From Pseudoalteromonas piscicida (GTDB lineage Bacteria; Pseudomonadota; Gammaproteobacteria; Enterobacterales; Alteromonadaceae), in NCBI RefSeq assembly GCF_002208135.1, contig NZ_CP021646.1, forward strand, positions 2,544,001-2,608,000: 64,000 nucleotides of DNA. Direction: 5' to 3'. Made by a program: the position numbers and the translations under genes. The first letter of the stretch is position 1. Each line of letters starts with the position of its first letter. Positions 26,462 to 35,656 of the stretch are shown here, one piece after another. The notes under the pieces were generated by a model. That model was given only the letters and a program-made list of their open reading frames with translations. It was not told the origin of the DNA and did no database searches.

Positions 26462-27636
26462 TTGTACCGCTTCAATCGCAATATTTTGGATATGCGGTGG
26501 CGCACTCCCCAGTGTTGCTGCACTTGGGCAAGCCCCAGATGTTGATGAGGCACTAAAGGCGCTTGCGGGTTGATTCTGTCCGGTGCACCTTTGATCCGCT
26601 CAACCTGGCCATTAGGGGTAAGCACGAGCAGGTCGATACGTGGCATAAACCAGTGATAATCGACGACCACAAGGCCATTTTCGAGCATTTCCTCAGCCTC
26701 GCTTAACTGTTGCTCGAGCCAAAATCCGGTTTCGTCGGCATCAACTTCAATAAGTCGGCGATAGGTATACACCACGTCATACGACGTGCCTGAAGCTGGC
26801 TTATTGCCACCATCGCGCCAGCTAATATGATTACGGGTAAAGATAAAGTCGATACCCTGCTGATATTCAATACCACCTTGCGAGATCTGCAAAATTTCAA
26901 TCACAGAGTCATCATCAAAGGGATCGGTGTTTTGGCCGGTTTGCGCGTGGCCTCGAGTCAGAGAGGTTCGCTTTTTCACCTCTACGGTCACCTGATCAAT
27001 GCGCTGCACCGGAGCAAAGTCTAAATCGACTCGCATAGCGCCTTGGGCATTGGCACTAAATCGGCTCGGCTCATTGATCACCTCACGCACATCGGGGTCG
27101 TTTGGCAGCGTAACAGGCAGTGCGGTGTTAAACGCTATTTCATAGCCATTGATATGCGCTTTTCCCTCTTGCACATTAAAGTGCTGGTGGCTTGCCGTGC
27201 TCTCTCGATAGCTGACATTGAGCCCGCTCACCACATAACTCCCGCCATTTGACTCTCGGTCATAACGCGCAAGCGCGCTGGTAATTGAGTCTAGTTGTGG
27301 CGGCGGCTGTTTAACGATAAGCGTGCCATGATCGATTTGGTAAACGGGAAAAAAGTCGCTATTGGGATAGTCAAGGCTGTCGCTCAATCCCCAACGGCCC
27401 GAGATTTTCAGTCGCGCGGCACCCGCTTCGTCAAAATTGTGTGCACCAATGGCTGGATCTCTAAGTGTTGAATCTTCAAGCTCTGTCACCACTTCCTTTG
27501 CTAACCACACCCCGACAATTTCGAGTTTATTTAGCGCAATCGCTAACTGTTTGGTGCCGACATCATGTACCGCACCTTGCAGATATACTGAGGATGCGCC
27601 AATGGTTGCAACGGCATGAGCTTGGTCAATAACCAC
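26458..27636 (-). CDS. DUF4815-type fibre protein, N-terminal core (frameshifted at both ends)
   Basis: 392 residues whose beginning (VVIDQAHAVATIGASSVYLQ) continues the frame of the N-terminal piece at 27543-27815 if one G is added at 27641-27645. Recognisable parts: YLQGAVHDVGTK, RISGRWG-like LKISGRWGLSDSLDYPNSDFFPVY, VSGLNVSYRESTASHQHFNV, EGKAHINGYEIAF, and FIFTRNHISWRDGGNKPASG. These fit the DUF4815 fibre-stem family. The protein is predicted to be a structural appendage of the tail. Read together with its neighbours the gene would span 24660-27815 (about 1,050 residues). Confidence 0.7.
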   Translation of the reverse strand: MVIDQAHAVATIGASSVYLQGAVHDVGTKQLAIALNKLEIVGVWLAKEVVTELEDSTLRDPAIGAHNFDEAGAARLKISGRWGLSDSLDYPNSDFFPVYQIDHGTLIVKQPPPQLDSITSALARYDRESNGGSYVVSGLNVSYRESTASHQHFNVQEGKAHINGYEIAFNTALPVTLPNDPDVREVINEPSRFSANAQGAMRVDLDFAPVQRIDQVTVEVKKRTSLTRGHAQTGQNTDPFDDDSVIEILQISQGGIEYQQGIDFIFTRNHISWRDGGNKPASGTSYDVVYTYRRLIEVDADETGFWLEQQLSEAEEMLENGLVVVDYHWFMPRIDLLVLTPNGQVERIKGAPDRINPQAPLVPHQHLGLAQVQQHWGVRHRISKILRLKRYK

Positions 27637-27815
27637 CTCGCCCCCTTAACCACATCCCCATCTTTCATCAATACATCAGCGATGCCTTTGACATGGTGCT
27701 GAGACTGCAGTTGCAGGTCGTTAAGTTCACGACTTTGCAACCCTTTACTCGCTCGAAACAATAGCTGACTGTAACGCTTTGCAGGATCAAACTGCTGGTA
27801 ATAATCTTTTATCAT
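27543..27815 (-). CDS. DUF4815-type fibre protein, N-terminal fragment
   Basis: True start of the DUF4815-type gene: MIKDYYQQFDPAKRYSQLLF, then GLQSRELNDLQLQSQHHVKG and ADVLMKDGDVVKG. Real homology ends near 27645; beyond the C5 run at 27641-27645 the frame is out of register and the last ~30 residues are spurious. One extra G continues ...GDVVKGGEVVIDQAH into the next frame. Confidence 0.7.
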   Translation of the reverse strand: MIKDYYQQFDPAKRYSQLLFRASKGLQSRELNDLQLQSQHHVKGIADVLMKDGDVVKGARWLLTKLMPLQPLAHPQYICKVRYMMSAPNS

Positions 27816-27825
27816 TGCTTTCTTC

Positions 27826-28308
27826 TTAAAAACTGATCACAAACTCAAACGTTTCGCGTACCCCTTGGTCACGAAATAGCGCCGTGCGATGTTCAAGCAA
27901 AATAAGCTCACCAGCCTCTGCAACCTCGTCTGGTAAGAGGTAATATTTTCCCGCTGGAATGCCCGTTTTTGGTGTCGTGCCAAGCATTAAACCTAGCTCT
28001 CGAATATGCTCACCTAAGCCATCTTCAAAGTCGTAGGTGAATTGGCAATATAGATGTTGGCTGGCGGTATCGCTTAAGCGGAACTTTCCGGTTGGTACTT
28101 GAATTTCGCCCTGTTCATCTGGCTCGCAAAAGCGAATTTGCTTTGCCTTGCGATAACCAATGAGATTGGTGAGTTGTGTGGTATTGGTAGGGGTTGGCGG
28201 CAAAGTATTATCCCAACTTGATTCGCCGTTTCCCCATGCCAAATAAATAGCCTGCTGCTGCATTAGCCGTGCAAGCGCCTTTCGGCCTTGAAGTGTTAAA
28301 GTGGCCAA
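27826..28308 (-). CDS. Collar/fibre-associated protein, cassette 3 second sub-block
   Basis: Start chosen at the TTG at 28308 (MATLTLQGRKALARLMQQQ) because AAGGAG lies 7 bp upstream, whereas the longer frame would begin inside the terminator at 28325-28358. 160 residues, beta-rich, with LAWGNGESSWDNTLPPTPTN and GEHIRELGLMLGTTPKTGIP, a pattern close to the tail-collar domains of the H proteins (IRE.G..L). It is probably the baseplate connector for the DUF4815-type appendage. Confidence 0.65.
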   Translation of the reverse strand: MATLTLQGRKALARLMQQQAIYLAWGNGESSWDNTLPPTPTNTTQLTNLIGYRKAKQIRFCEPDEQGEIQVPTGKFRLSDTASQHLYCQFTYDFEDGLGEHIRELGLMLGTTPKTGIPAGKYYLLPDEVAEAGELILLEHRTALFRDQGVRETFEFVISF

Positions 28309-28324
28309 GGACTGCTCCTTAAAG

Positions 28325-28358
28325 AAATAAAACCGAGCCAAAGATTAAGCTCGGTGAA
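28325..28358 (-). terminator. Intrinsic terminator inside cassette 3
   Basis: Stem ACCGAGC/GCTCGGT (28332-28338 with 28349-28355) followed on the minus strand by TTTTATTT. It separates the H3/1,027-residue fibre block from the DUF4815-type sub-block. Confidence 0.75.
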
Positions 28359-28369
28359 AAAGTAGAGGT

Positions 28370-29074
28370 TTAGTAAGATTCAATCCAGAGGTCGGATTGT
28401 TGCTCTGCGGCAAGTAAACAAGCTTGGGTAAGTTGTGCTTTAGTGACTTCGGCCACGGCGTTATTGGCAAGCACCCAGCGCTGCGTGTCACTGTCTGTCA
28501 TCAGCAGTATGGCTCGAACCATACGTTGCTGACTTTGTTCATCACCATCAAACACCAGACCATCAACTTCAACGGCGATTGACGCCACATTCGCTGCGCG
28601 CTGACTTTTAAAGCGTTCACGTTTAGTTTCTGCAATTTGTTGTTCAGTATGTGAAATGGTCGCAGGATGGTGATAAGCCACTCGCGCTTCGTCGTCGTAC
28701 TCTATGCGCGAGTTAACAGTTTCAGTGGTTAATGCTAAATCCACCTCCACATGCTCAACACGATAGCAAGCTCTTCTCGCTTGCAAGTCCAGCATAGGCT
28801 CCATTGGTAGTGGCGGCACAGGCATTAGTTCATCTGGATTAGCGGCATTGTGCGCTTGCGCCTCTGCTATCTGTGCTTGCACTTCAGTCGTTTCAGTCTG
28901 CCACGCGGCATGCGCTTCACGATATGCCGCTTCTTCTTGCTCAATGGCAAGTTGTAGCACCTCATCAACTTGTTCTTGAGGGTGACGCAGCATGATTTTT
29001 GTTTGCACATCTGCATAGCTCACCGCAGCGGCCTCTGCTGCATCAGCTGTGAGGTTCTCAGCCTCAGTATTCAT
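28370..29074 (-). CDS. Fibre-associated protein with DUF4376-like C-terminus, cassette 3
   Basis: Start set at the ATG at 29074 (MNTEAENLTADAAE) because AAGGAG lies 6 bp upstream and it follows the fibre stop. 234 residues. The N-terminal two thirds are acidic and helical. The last ~85 residues resemble DUF4376: RERFKSQRAANVASIAVEVDG, LVFDGDEQSQQRMVRAILLM, and ending EQQSDLWIESY. DUF4376 proteins commonly accompany tail fibres as assembly factors. It ends just before the internal terminator. Confidence 0.7.
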   Translation of the reverse strand: MNTEAENLTADAAEAAAVSYADVQTKIMLRHPQEQVDEVLQLAIEQEEAAYREAHAAWQTETTEVQAQIAEAQAHNAANPDELMPVPPLPMEPMLDLQARRACYRVEHVEVDLALTTETVNSRIEYDDEARVAYHHPATISHTEQQIAETKRERFKSQRAANVASIAVEVDGLVFDGDEQSQQRMVRAILLMTDSDTQRWVLANNAVAEVTKAQLTQACLLAAEQQSDLWIESY

Positions 29075-29084
29075 CGCACTCTCC

Positions 29085-32000
29085 TTATCCATTATGTGCA
29101 ATTCCTATTGGGAATAGGGTGTGATGGCAGAACACTTTGACGGTATTGCCGTTAAGATCGGTTTTGGTGTTTTCGCCGCTGATGATAGGGATGGTTTGAT
29201 CGTCGCCCCAAGAGCCTTTTGCACTTGATGCAATACCGATTACGTTGCCAGTTGTGAAGCTGACAATTTCTCCTTCGCTGTTTAAGTAACATTTCTCTTC
29301 CATTATGCAAGTTACGTCTATAAGCAATTGCACCACTAGTCCTTTGAATGCACCAACCACAAAATGATATAGCTTGCCTTTACTGTAAGCCTGTAAAATG
29401 CTCGAGTTAACTGGTAGCACCTCTTTATATTGGTATTTAAGTTCAGCACCATTAAGCTGGAAGTACATCAATCCATTTTTCTCAACTATCGAGTATATTG
29501 CTTTAACAGCCTCGGTATTCGGTGACAAATCAGTAATCGGAGTATGTTTGGGTTGGTGCTCCACTCGAGTACTGATATAAATATCACCAATATTTTTGTA
29601 CTCCAGTTTGTAATAACCTCTTGGGTTATCCCTGTCCGCTCCCCCACTTTTATCTATCAAGCTTTCTTTTAACCGATTACCTAAAGATGGCTGAGAGTAG
29701 TTACCACTCCAAACATCTGATGACATATTTAACAGCTTTGAAAGTGATGCTGCTTCTGTGAACTTAGCTTTTGCCTCGTAACACCATAGTTCAACGTTTC
29801 CAGCAGAAGGAGCTACATTGCGAATATTTGCATAAGGATGAATTGTTGAACTCGTTTGGATCCATGTACTGCCGTTATCTTCAGTGACATAGAGAGTTGG
29901 CGACGTTGACACTGCTTTTTTATTCAATTGATAGCTTTTACCTGTGCCATCTGGGATTGTGGGAATCCACTGCCCTACAACACCGTCAGGGAAGGTAGCC
30001 GCGATGTTTTCAGGGCTTCCGATGATATCTACCCACGGGAGTGAGTCGAATTCAGCATCGATTTCATCTGCTTTAATCACATATACATCAATATCCGTTC
30101 CTATCGGAAAAAACTCATCAACCTGCTGTCTAATTGACTCTCGTACTGAAGTAAGTATTTTCCCGTTAATATCACCCTCAATCCAAGGCAAGAAATAATG
30201 CTGATTTTCTCCATAAGAAAAGTGCACAATACTTGCTGACAAAAACGACTGACCATTACTGCCGACATAGTATACCCAATCACCGCTAGGCTTATCTGCA
30301 CCTGTTTTATAACCATTGAAACTGCCACCACTATTGCCGAACGTTGAGTTGGAAACTTCAAAAGACAAACGCCATTGTGAAGGGTTAAAACTGCCGTGAG
30401 TCTCATAAGCCGTGTCACTTCGCTTTGTAAAAGAGCCGGCCTTTTTAATGTGAGTAAAAGGTACTTTGCTCTTTCCGCGTAATGTCCCAGCAACCGCTTT
30501 ACGCATGGTTTCTTCACGTAGCTCGTTAACATCTAGCTTTTTCGCACTTAGGCGCAAATCTTCAACCTGTCCTGCGTAGATGGCGTCATGATATTTGTAT
30601 TGGTCCGGCCGTCCGCTATAAGCAACACTAATGCTACCCCAATCGATTCCACCTGCAGGTATTCTCGCGATATCGGAATCAAAACACTGCTGTGTGGATA
30701 CTGGTTTTTGCTTTAAAGCTGGACTATTCCATGTCACAGCATGACCTTGACTATCAGGCATATCACTACGTGAAAAACCTGCCGTTCCCAGTGGGTTGTA
30801 ACTCGGATGATAGGCACCTTGGTTGAGACGCTGTACCAAAGCAATTGGTAAAGCATAACATTTGTTATTTGACGATACGCCAGACACTGGTGAACCATCG
30901 TACTGACAAGCCACGAACGCGCCTAGACCTGCTTCAGAATTTGATAGTACTGTAAATGGTGTTTTATACATCCCCCTATTACCTGCAGGGTGAGCACCTA
31001 AATCAAGTAATTCAGTACTTGCTCCTTGGGGCTTAACTACACTTGTTTGGTTGCCAGAACTGTAGCCTAAAAATTGATTGACGACTGTAACGCCGTCGGC
31101 TTGAACTCGATACCAATTATCCCCAACCCCCTCGACAACCCTAATTCGATATCTAACCTGAATATACGCTTTGGCTTCTGGGTCGTAGTAAATATTATGC
31201 TCGGGCTCTCCAAGGAAAGTAGCCTTTTGCGCCTCTGTTAGCGATGACCACTTAATACCATGCCCCTTTGTACCAGTGTCCCATTCACCGAATGCAGAGT
31301 ACCCCTGAGTAACGAGGTTATTGCGAAGCGCAATGCCTTTATAATTATTTGCGCCATATTGCACATTGCCTAGCGGATACACGACGTCTTTATCAGCAAT
31401 TTTCTCATGCCAAGATTCCAGAAATACTAAGTCTTTACGAGAGGTGATCACCTTATTAGTATCGGTTTCTGCAGCAAATGCGGCTTCGGCATTACTATGC
31501 TGGGTGACGGTGCCAGAAGCTGAATCATAGGTTTTAGTGCCGTCGGGTGCAGGAGGGAACAGAACTCTTTTCCACTCGTCACCATTTGTAACCGCTGTAC
31601 CATCTCCTCTTAAACCTGCGCCATCCGATAGTTCAAAGGTTATTCCATCTATGACAACTATTGGCAAATAAGATTTTGAGCTTCCAGTCGAAGATTTGTG
31701 TTTACTACCCAGCTTTAAAAAGTTTAGATATTGCTGTCCGTAGAGTAGATCCATCCCCTCGTTCACTGTTTCAGCATTTACACCAGAATCATAATGCTTC
31801 CCCCACTCAACAAACCCTGAACCCGCATATTGCTGTTTACGCATGTCGCGTAGTGCATCAAACTGGGCTTTGGTCATTACATGGGGGTGTGGATTCACGC
31901 TTTGTGCATCTGCAACAAGTGATTTCAAGGTTGGCAGTGTATGGCTGTTGCCGTTTAGATCTTTGAGGTTGACGCTGCCAGACTGAGTTTGCCAATCATT

Positions 32001-32168
32001 CAGTGCTTGGTTGTTCTGATTAACCGTTTGATAGGTATGAGCAATATCTTGCTTAACCTGATCAATTTCCTGTAAGCCTTCGGTGATATTATTGGCAAGT
32101 TGAACACTTGCTTCGGTTTGCTCAGTTGCAGCCTGTTGCAACTGAGCAAGTTGTGATTCTATGGTCAT
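29085..32168 (-). CDS. Long tail fibre protein (1,027 residues), cassette 3
   Basis: The N-terminal ~90 residues are helical (MTIESQLAQLQQAATEQTEASVQ...), followed by a long Gly/Asn/Trp-rich beta region. Segments such as HVMTKAQFDALRDMRKQQYAGSG, AFGEWDTGTKGHGIKWSSLT and GTAGFSRSDMPDSQGHAV are typical of large phage fibres and adhesins. It begins 3 bp after H3. It is the largest protein of cassette 3 and the likely receptor-binding fibre. No enzymatic motif was noticed. Confidence 0.8.
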   Translation of the reverse strand: MTIESQLAQLQQAATEQTEASVQLANNITEGLQEIDQVKQDIAHTYQTVNQNNQALNDWQTQSGSVNLKDLNGNSHTLPTLKSLVADAQSVNPHPHVMTKAQFDALRDMRKQQYAGSGFVEWGKHYDSGVNAETVNEGMDLLYGQQYLNFLKLGSKHKSSTGSSKSYLPIVVIDGITFELSDGAGLRGDGTAVTNGDEWKRVLFPPAPDGTKTYDSASGTVTQHSNAEAAFAAETDTNKVITSRKDLVFLESWHEKIADKDVVYPLGNVQYGANNYKGIALRNNLVTQGYSAFGEWDTGTKGHGIKWSSLTEAQKATFLGEPEHNIYYDPEAKAYIQVRYRIRVVEGVGDNWYRVQADGVTVVNQFLGYSSGNQTSVVKPQGASTELLDLGAHPAGNRGMYKTPFTVLSNSEAGLGAFVACQYDGSPVSGVSSNNKCYALPIALVQRLNQGAYHPSYNPLGTAGFSRSDMPDSQGHAVTWNSPALKQKPVSTQQCFDSDIARIPAGGIDWGSISVAYSGRPDQYKYHDAIYAGQVEDLRLSAKKLDVNELREETMRKAVAGTLRGKSKVPFTHIKKAGSFTKRSDTAYETHGSFNPSQWRLSFEVSNSTFGNSGGSFNGYKTGADKPSGDWVYYVGSNGQSFLSASIVHFSYGENQHYFLPWIEGDINGKILTSVRESIRQQVDEFFPIGTDIDVYVIKADEIDAEFDSLPWVDIIGSPENIAATFPDGVVGQWIPTIPDGTGKSYQLNKKAVSTSPTLYVTEDNGSTWIQTSSTIHPYANIRNVAPSAGNVELWCYEAKAKFTEAASLSKLLNMSSDVWSGNYSQPSLGNRLKESLIDKSGGADRDNPRGYYKLEYKNIGDIYISTRVEHQPKHTPITDLSPNTEAVKAIYSIVEKNGLMYFQLNGAELKYQYKEVLPVNSSILQAYSKGKLYHFVVGAFKGLVVQLLIDVTCIMEEKCYLNSEGEIVSFTTGNVIGIASSAKGSWGDDQTIPIISGENTKTDLNGNTVKVFCHHTLFPIGIAHNG

Positions 32169-32171
32169 GTA

Positions 32172-32720
32172 TTATCCTATGTTTGCTTTGCGCAGGCGCA
32201 TCGCCAGTTGCATGGTTTGGTTGGCTTGCTGAATCAGACTTTTACCTTGTCTAAGATGTGCATACACAGAGGTAGCCAGCTCTTTTGCCATAAAAATATT
32301 GGTGTTAAGCACGCCAGTTTCAAAACTAACTTGCTGTGCAGGCAGCGCTGCGAGGTTAAGCGAAATGACCTCTAACCAGGCTACGTCTTTGCTTTTATGA
32401 TTCAGCACTTCGCCCCCTGCGCTATATACCGCGACTAAGGTGCTGCCAGACCAAATTCCTAATTCTTTAACTGGGTAATCGGCTTCCCCTTCAAACACTG
32501 CGCTAAAACGCACTTGTGTTGCAGTGAGTTGCTCCGCCTGTAAAATCGGGACCTTTTGGCGCTCTTGTCGTAACTGGGTTTGCAAGTGAGACGCGATATA
32601 ACCTGCGCTTCCTGCGGACAAATGTGTCAACGTAAAAGCTTGTCCTTGCTCTAGCGCCTGCGTCAATTTGGCAAGCCCCGACGTCGTCCATACAACAGAG
32701 GCAAATTGTGATGATTGCAT
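32172..32720 (-). CDS. Phage tail-collar fibre protein H3, cassette 3
   Basis: Start placed at the ATG at 32720 (MQSSQFASVVWTTSGLAKL) with GGAAC upstream; an ATG 12 bp earlier is possible. 182 residues. The collar pattern is visible: TSGLAKLTQALEQGQAFTLTHLS, then YPVKELGIWSGSTLVAVYSAGG and AWLEVISLNLAALPAQQVSF. This is the short form: collar domain only, without a fibre domain; the fibre is the next gene. Confidence 0.82.
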   Translation of the reverse strand: MQSSQFASVVWTTSGLAKLTQALEQGQAFTLTHLSAGSAGYIASHLQTQLRQERQKVPILQAEQLTATQVRFSAVFEGEADYPVKELGIWSGSTLVAVYSAGGEVLNHKSKDVAWLEVISLNLAALPAQQVSFETGVLNTNIFMAKELATSVYAHLRQGKSLIQQANQTMQLAMRLRKANIG

Positions 32721-32746
32721 TGAGAGTTCCATTTATTTGGGGAGTA

Positions 32747-33673
32747 TTATTCAGGGAGCACCACTTGAAAACGACTACAGTGAACGTTAAGCCGTCCAGT
32801 AGTGGCGAGCGCAGCTGAGAGCGGCATCATTTGACGATGTTGCCAATGGACAGTCGTTGCATGAAGCGGATCACCGATAAAGGCGTCGGCTTTATTCCAG
32901 CTCTGTTGCCACTCCCCTAGCCATGTTCTTGTCGACCACACCCGATGCTGCGAAATCAGCCTAATTCGGGCTGAACTCACAGGCAGTTGTGAAGGCTCTT
33001 TGTCACTGAGCTTATATTCACTCAAGCGTTTTGTGGTGAGGTAATGACTGCGCTGACTATGTGTTCTACTGAGGTGTACGGAGGCATTCGCCATATCATG
33101 ACTCACACCTTGCTGGTGGCTGCGGCCAAAGCTGACTTTGCACAGCGTGTTATCGCCATCATGAAATGGCACGCCAGAAACATCGGATAGAAGCGCTCCA
33201 AAACCACTTTGAGACAACTTCAGTTCACGCACATCATAACCATGATAAATACGTGAAAGTTTGGCTCTTACTGGGGCAGATAGTCCAAGCAGCTGGTGTA
33301 TATCTTTAAGCGCCTTATTCCCTGGAATTTTGCCAGATGCCAATTGATAGCGATAAAAGTGGCGTCCGGGTTTATCAACCTCAAGCTCAGCCTCGTCAAA
33401 ATTGAGCCAGTTGAGCGCGATGTCTACACTTTTTGGCGTACCGCGAAGTCGCTGCCAAACCAGACCTTCCTTGATGGTTTCGCGAAGGTCTTGGCTGTAG
33501 GGCAAAATAGCTTCTAAGCCATACTCCCAAACGAGCCACATCAGCAAGTTGTCATGCGGCTCGGCCTTAAACCCAGATAACCTTGAGATACTCGAATGAG
33601 TATCGTCACTCACGGCAACACTTTGCTGTAATCGCCGTTGCAGCAAAGTGTGATTAGGAGGTAATAACGTCAT
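32747..33673 (-). CDS. Tail protein I3, diverged gpI-like, cassette 3
   Basis: 308 residues between J3 and H3, the gpI position. The family core is changed: LLMWLVWEYGLEAILPYSQDL replaces CPE..LPWLA..., but KEGLVWQRLRGTPKSVDIALNWLNF keeps the helix-KGT-helix plan. The C-terminal half is beta-rich with repeated strands (KRLSEYKLSDKEPS, ARIRLISQHRVWS) like the extension of I1. I assign it to gpI by place and partial motif; it is the most diverged of the five. Confidence 0.7.
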   Translation of the reverse strand: MTLLPPNHTLLQRRLQQSVAVSDDTHSSISRLSGFKAEPHDNLLMWLVWEYGLEAILPYSQDLRETIKEGLVWQRLRGTPKSVDIALNWLNFDEAELEVDKPGRHFYRYQLASGKIPGNKALKDIHQLLGLSAPVRAKLSRIYHGYDVRELKLSQSGFGALLSDVSGVPFHDGDNTLCKVSFGRSHQQGVSHDMANASVHLSRTHSQRSHYLTTKRLSEYKLSDKEPSQLPVSSARIRLISQHRVWSTRTWLGEWQQSWNKADAFIGDPLHATTVHWQHRQMMPLSAALATTGRLNVHCSRFQVVLPE

Positions 33674-33674
33674 C

Positions 33675-34517
33675 TTAGCCTCGCTTTAATGTCAGCGAGA
33701 TTGACTTGGGCATAACGTACTGATGAGCCGCCACATCAATTAACTGTGTTGGCGCGAGCAGCTCGATATGCTTAATTCCCGTACTATGTAATTGCGCATG
33801 TAGCCAGCTTGGCGTTAAGTCCCAACCAAGTGTCGTGACCTTGAGCCAGTTGTCTTGCAACGTTTGCTCCAGCTTATTAATAATAAGTTCAGAAGCATGA
33901 GTATTGAGATAAAGCTCAGCTTCAACATCTACCCAAATGGGCTGTGCAAGCTCGACCTCTAGCGTGTCCGTTAGCATTTTCACCGAGCCATCAAATAGCC
34001 TCTCTTTCACTTGTGCTAAAACCTGTTCTGCATCAGTGTCAAACTTTGCAAGTACCGTTACCACCACCAGCCCATCCCCAGGGCTTTGCACCGACACATC
34101 CTTGATTAATCCCGGTGCCGCTTCAATGGCTTGATGACGATAATGCGCCGCACTACCTGCCGTACTAGACGCGATGGTGCTGTTGCGAATACGCATTCGT
34201 AAGGTTTCGTCATGCTCATCGGGCAACCGAGCCACCCCATAAAAAGCACCAAGATGCTCAAGATCAGCGCCTTGGCTGGTGGCTAACAAATTAGCCGCCG
34301 CGGCTTCATTGACGCGCTGTCGTAATAGCAGCTCGCGATAACTTTCGACTTGCAAACAAATCGTAAGCGGCGAGCTTTCGAGCGCTAACGCGTCGGCATA
34401 TTCAGGTGCAAGTTCGATAAAGCGTTGTTTACGTGCTTGGAATAAGCTTTCGAAATCAAGTGGTTCAAGGATATTTGGCGCTGGCAAAGTGGAAAGATCG
34501 ATTGATTGATTTGCCAT
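33675..34517 (-). CDS. Baseplate wedge protein J3 (P2 gpJ-like), cassette 3
   Basis: 280 residues. J landmarks: LESSPLTICLQVESYRELLLRQR, ATSQGADLEHLGAFYGVARL, DETLRMRIRNSTIASSTAGSAAHYRHQAI, and SWLHAQLHSTGIKHIELLAP. The stop is 1 bp upstream of I3. Unlike J1 and J2 there is no promoter-leader block upstream; the gene starts 8 bp after a small cassette 4 gene, so transcription must come from further upstream. Confidence 0.92.
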   Translation of the reverse strand: MANQSIDLSTLPAPNILEPLDFESLFQARKQRFIELAPEYADALALESSPLTICLQVESYRELLLRQRVNEAAAANLLATSQGADLEHLGAFYGVARLPDEHDETLRMRIRNSTIASSTAGSAAHYRHQAIEAAPGLIKDVSVQSPGDGLVVVTVLAKFDTDAEQVLAQVKERLFDGSVKMLTDTLEVELAQPIWVDVEAELYLNTHASELIINKLEQTLQDNWLKVTTLGWDLTPSWLHAQLHSTGIKHIELLAPTQLIDVAAHQYVMPKSISLTLKRG

Positions 34518-34525
34518 AGAGTGCC

Positions 34526-34753
34526 TTATTCTGGATCTGGACGCGGATACCTTAATTTAATCTCGGTGTCCTTTTCTTTAACTTCTAACCTAGCGGCTTC
34601 GATTTCCTCTGCGGTGTAACGCGCAGCAATTTTACGTTGTAGCTCTAAAACGAGAGGATCCAACTCTATTCGCCTCACTGAGCTTATTTCATCCTCCCAA
34701 ATCACTACTTCAATCGGTTTGATTCCTGACTTTGTTACTATATTCACTGACAT
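34526..34753 (-). CDS. Small fibre-associated protein, end of cassette 4
   Basis: 75 residues: a beta hairpin (IKPIEVVIWEDEISSVRRIEL) followed by a charged helix and the C-terminal motif EIKLRYPRPDPE. The same ending (TIKNRYPKPQ) closes the 104-residue protein at 39371-39685 in cassette 5, so the two are related accessory proteins, probably fibre chaperones. Confidence 0.65.
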   Translation of the reverse strand: MSVNIVTKSGIKPIEVVIWEDEISSVRRIELDPLVLELQRKIAARYTAEEIEAARLEVKEKDTEIKLRYPRPDPE

Positions 34754-34764
34754 TCAATTTCTCC

Positions 34765-35655
34765 TTAAACGGTATCTCTTGCTGGATCGCCACCATTTGC
34801 CGTATTTGTATCTCTCCATGCATCATGGGCAGTTACATCATGCCAAGCAGCACCACGGCGTATAAGCTCACTTTTTGGGTTGTACAGATTGCCGAGCACT
34901 CTGTCTTCAGGCCAGACTCCAGCAACAATACTCGGTAATGCTAAATAAAGTTCACCACCAGCTTCATGCATGTAAACATCAACATGAACATACGGGCCAG
35001 GGTTTGCAGATGGCCTCCACGCTCTACGAACTTGTTTCCATTCTAAATTAGTATCCATTCCCCAATTAAAGCCTTTACCTTTAGCCCATAGGATTAAGGA
35101 CGCACCTTGCATATGCTTAATATGCTGATTTGGAATATGAAATACCCATTTACTTGGAATTGGCATATTCTCTTTATGCTTGATATGAAGAATCTTAAAA
35201 CTGCTGGAAAAATGTAATGTGTTAGCACCAATATTCATTGCTGTAAGTAGCTCTTTGGCAACATCTGAACGACCGTCAACATCTCCACTCCTCACTGGGA
35301 TCATTTCTATATCGAAATACTCAGTGATTGGATTATTACTATGAGTTCCAATTCCGACTGGCAATTCAATTTCACCATTTGCTGTTGTATAGGTATCTAA
35401 AAAGTCATGATTATAATTAAGGGCTGTAAACCCTAGCTCCTCTCTCGCGCCCGAAAGATAACTGTTAACTCTTTGCTCAAGCTCTTGCTTTTTAGATTCT
35501 ACTTGTGCCTGCGCATCACTTAGCGCATGATTAATCTCCCCCATTTTGCCGATCACGGTTTGGGTTAGGGCATTATTCGAATCGATTAATTTGCCGTTCT
35601 CGGCTTGCAGTGCGGCGATGCGCTGCTCTAATGTCATTGGCTGATAATCCGCCAT
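34765..35655 (-). CDS. Tail fibre/receptor-binding protein, cassette 4
   Basis: 296 residues. The first ~75 are a helical stem (MTLEQRIAALQAENGKLIDSN...), followed by a beta-rich head with Trp/His/Gly patches (WAKGKGFNWGMDTNLEWKQV, YVHVDVYMHEAGGELYLALPS). The head plan is like those at 38474-39244 and 39696-40472 (short stem, ~200-residue head ending in YLALPSIVAG / IQIALPAVVTG). The three appear to be one fibre-tip family with diverged heads. Confidence 0.72.
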   Translation of the reverse strand: MADYQPMTLEQRIAALQAENGKLIDSNNALTQTVIGKMGEINHALSDAQAQVESKKQELEQRVNSYLSGAREELGFTALNYNHDFLDTYTTANGEIELPVGIGTHSNNPITEYFDIEMIPVRSGDVDGRSDVAKELLTAMNIGANTLHFSSSFKILHIKHKENMPIPSKWVFHIPNQHIKHMQGASLILWAKGKGFNWGMDTNLEWKQVRRAWRPSANPGPYVHVDVYMHEAGGELYLALPSIVAGVWPEDRVLGNLYNPKSELIRRGAAWHDVTAHDAWRDTNTANGGDPARDTV

Positions 35656-35656
35656 A

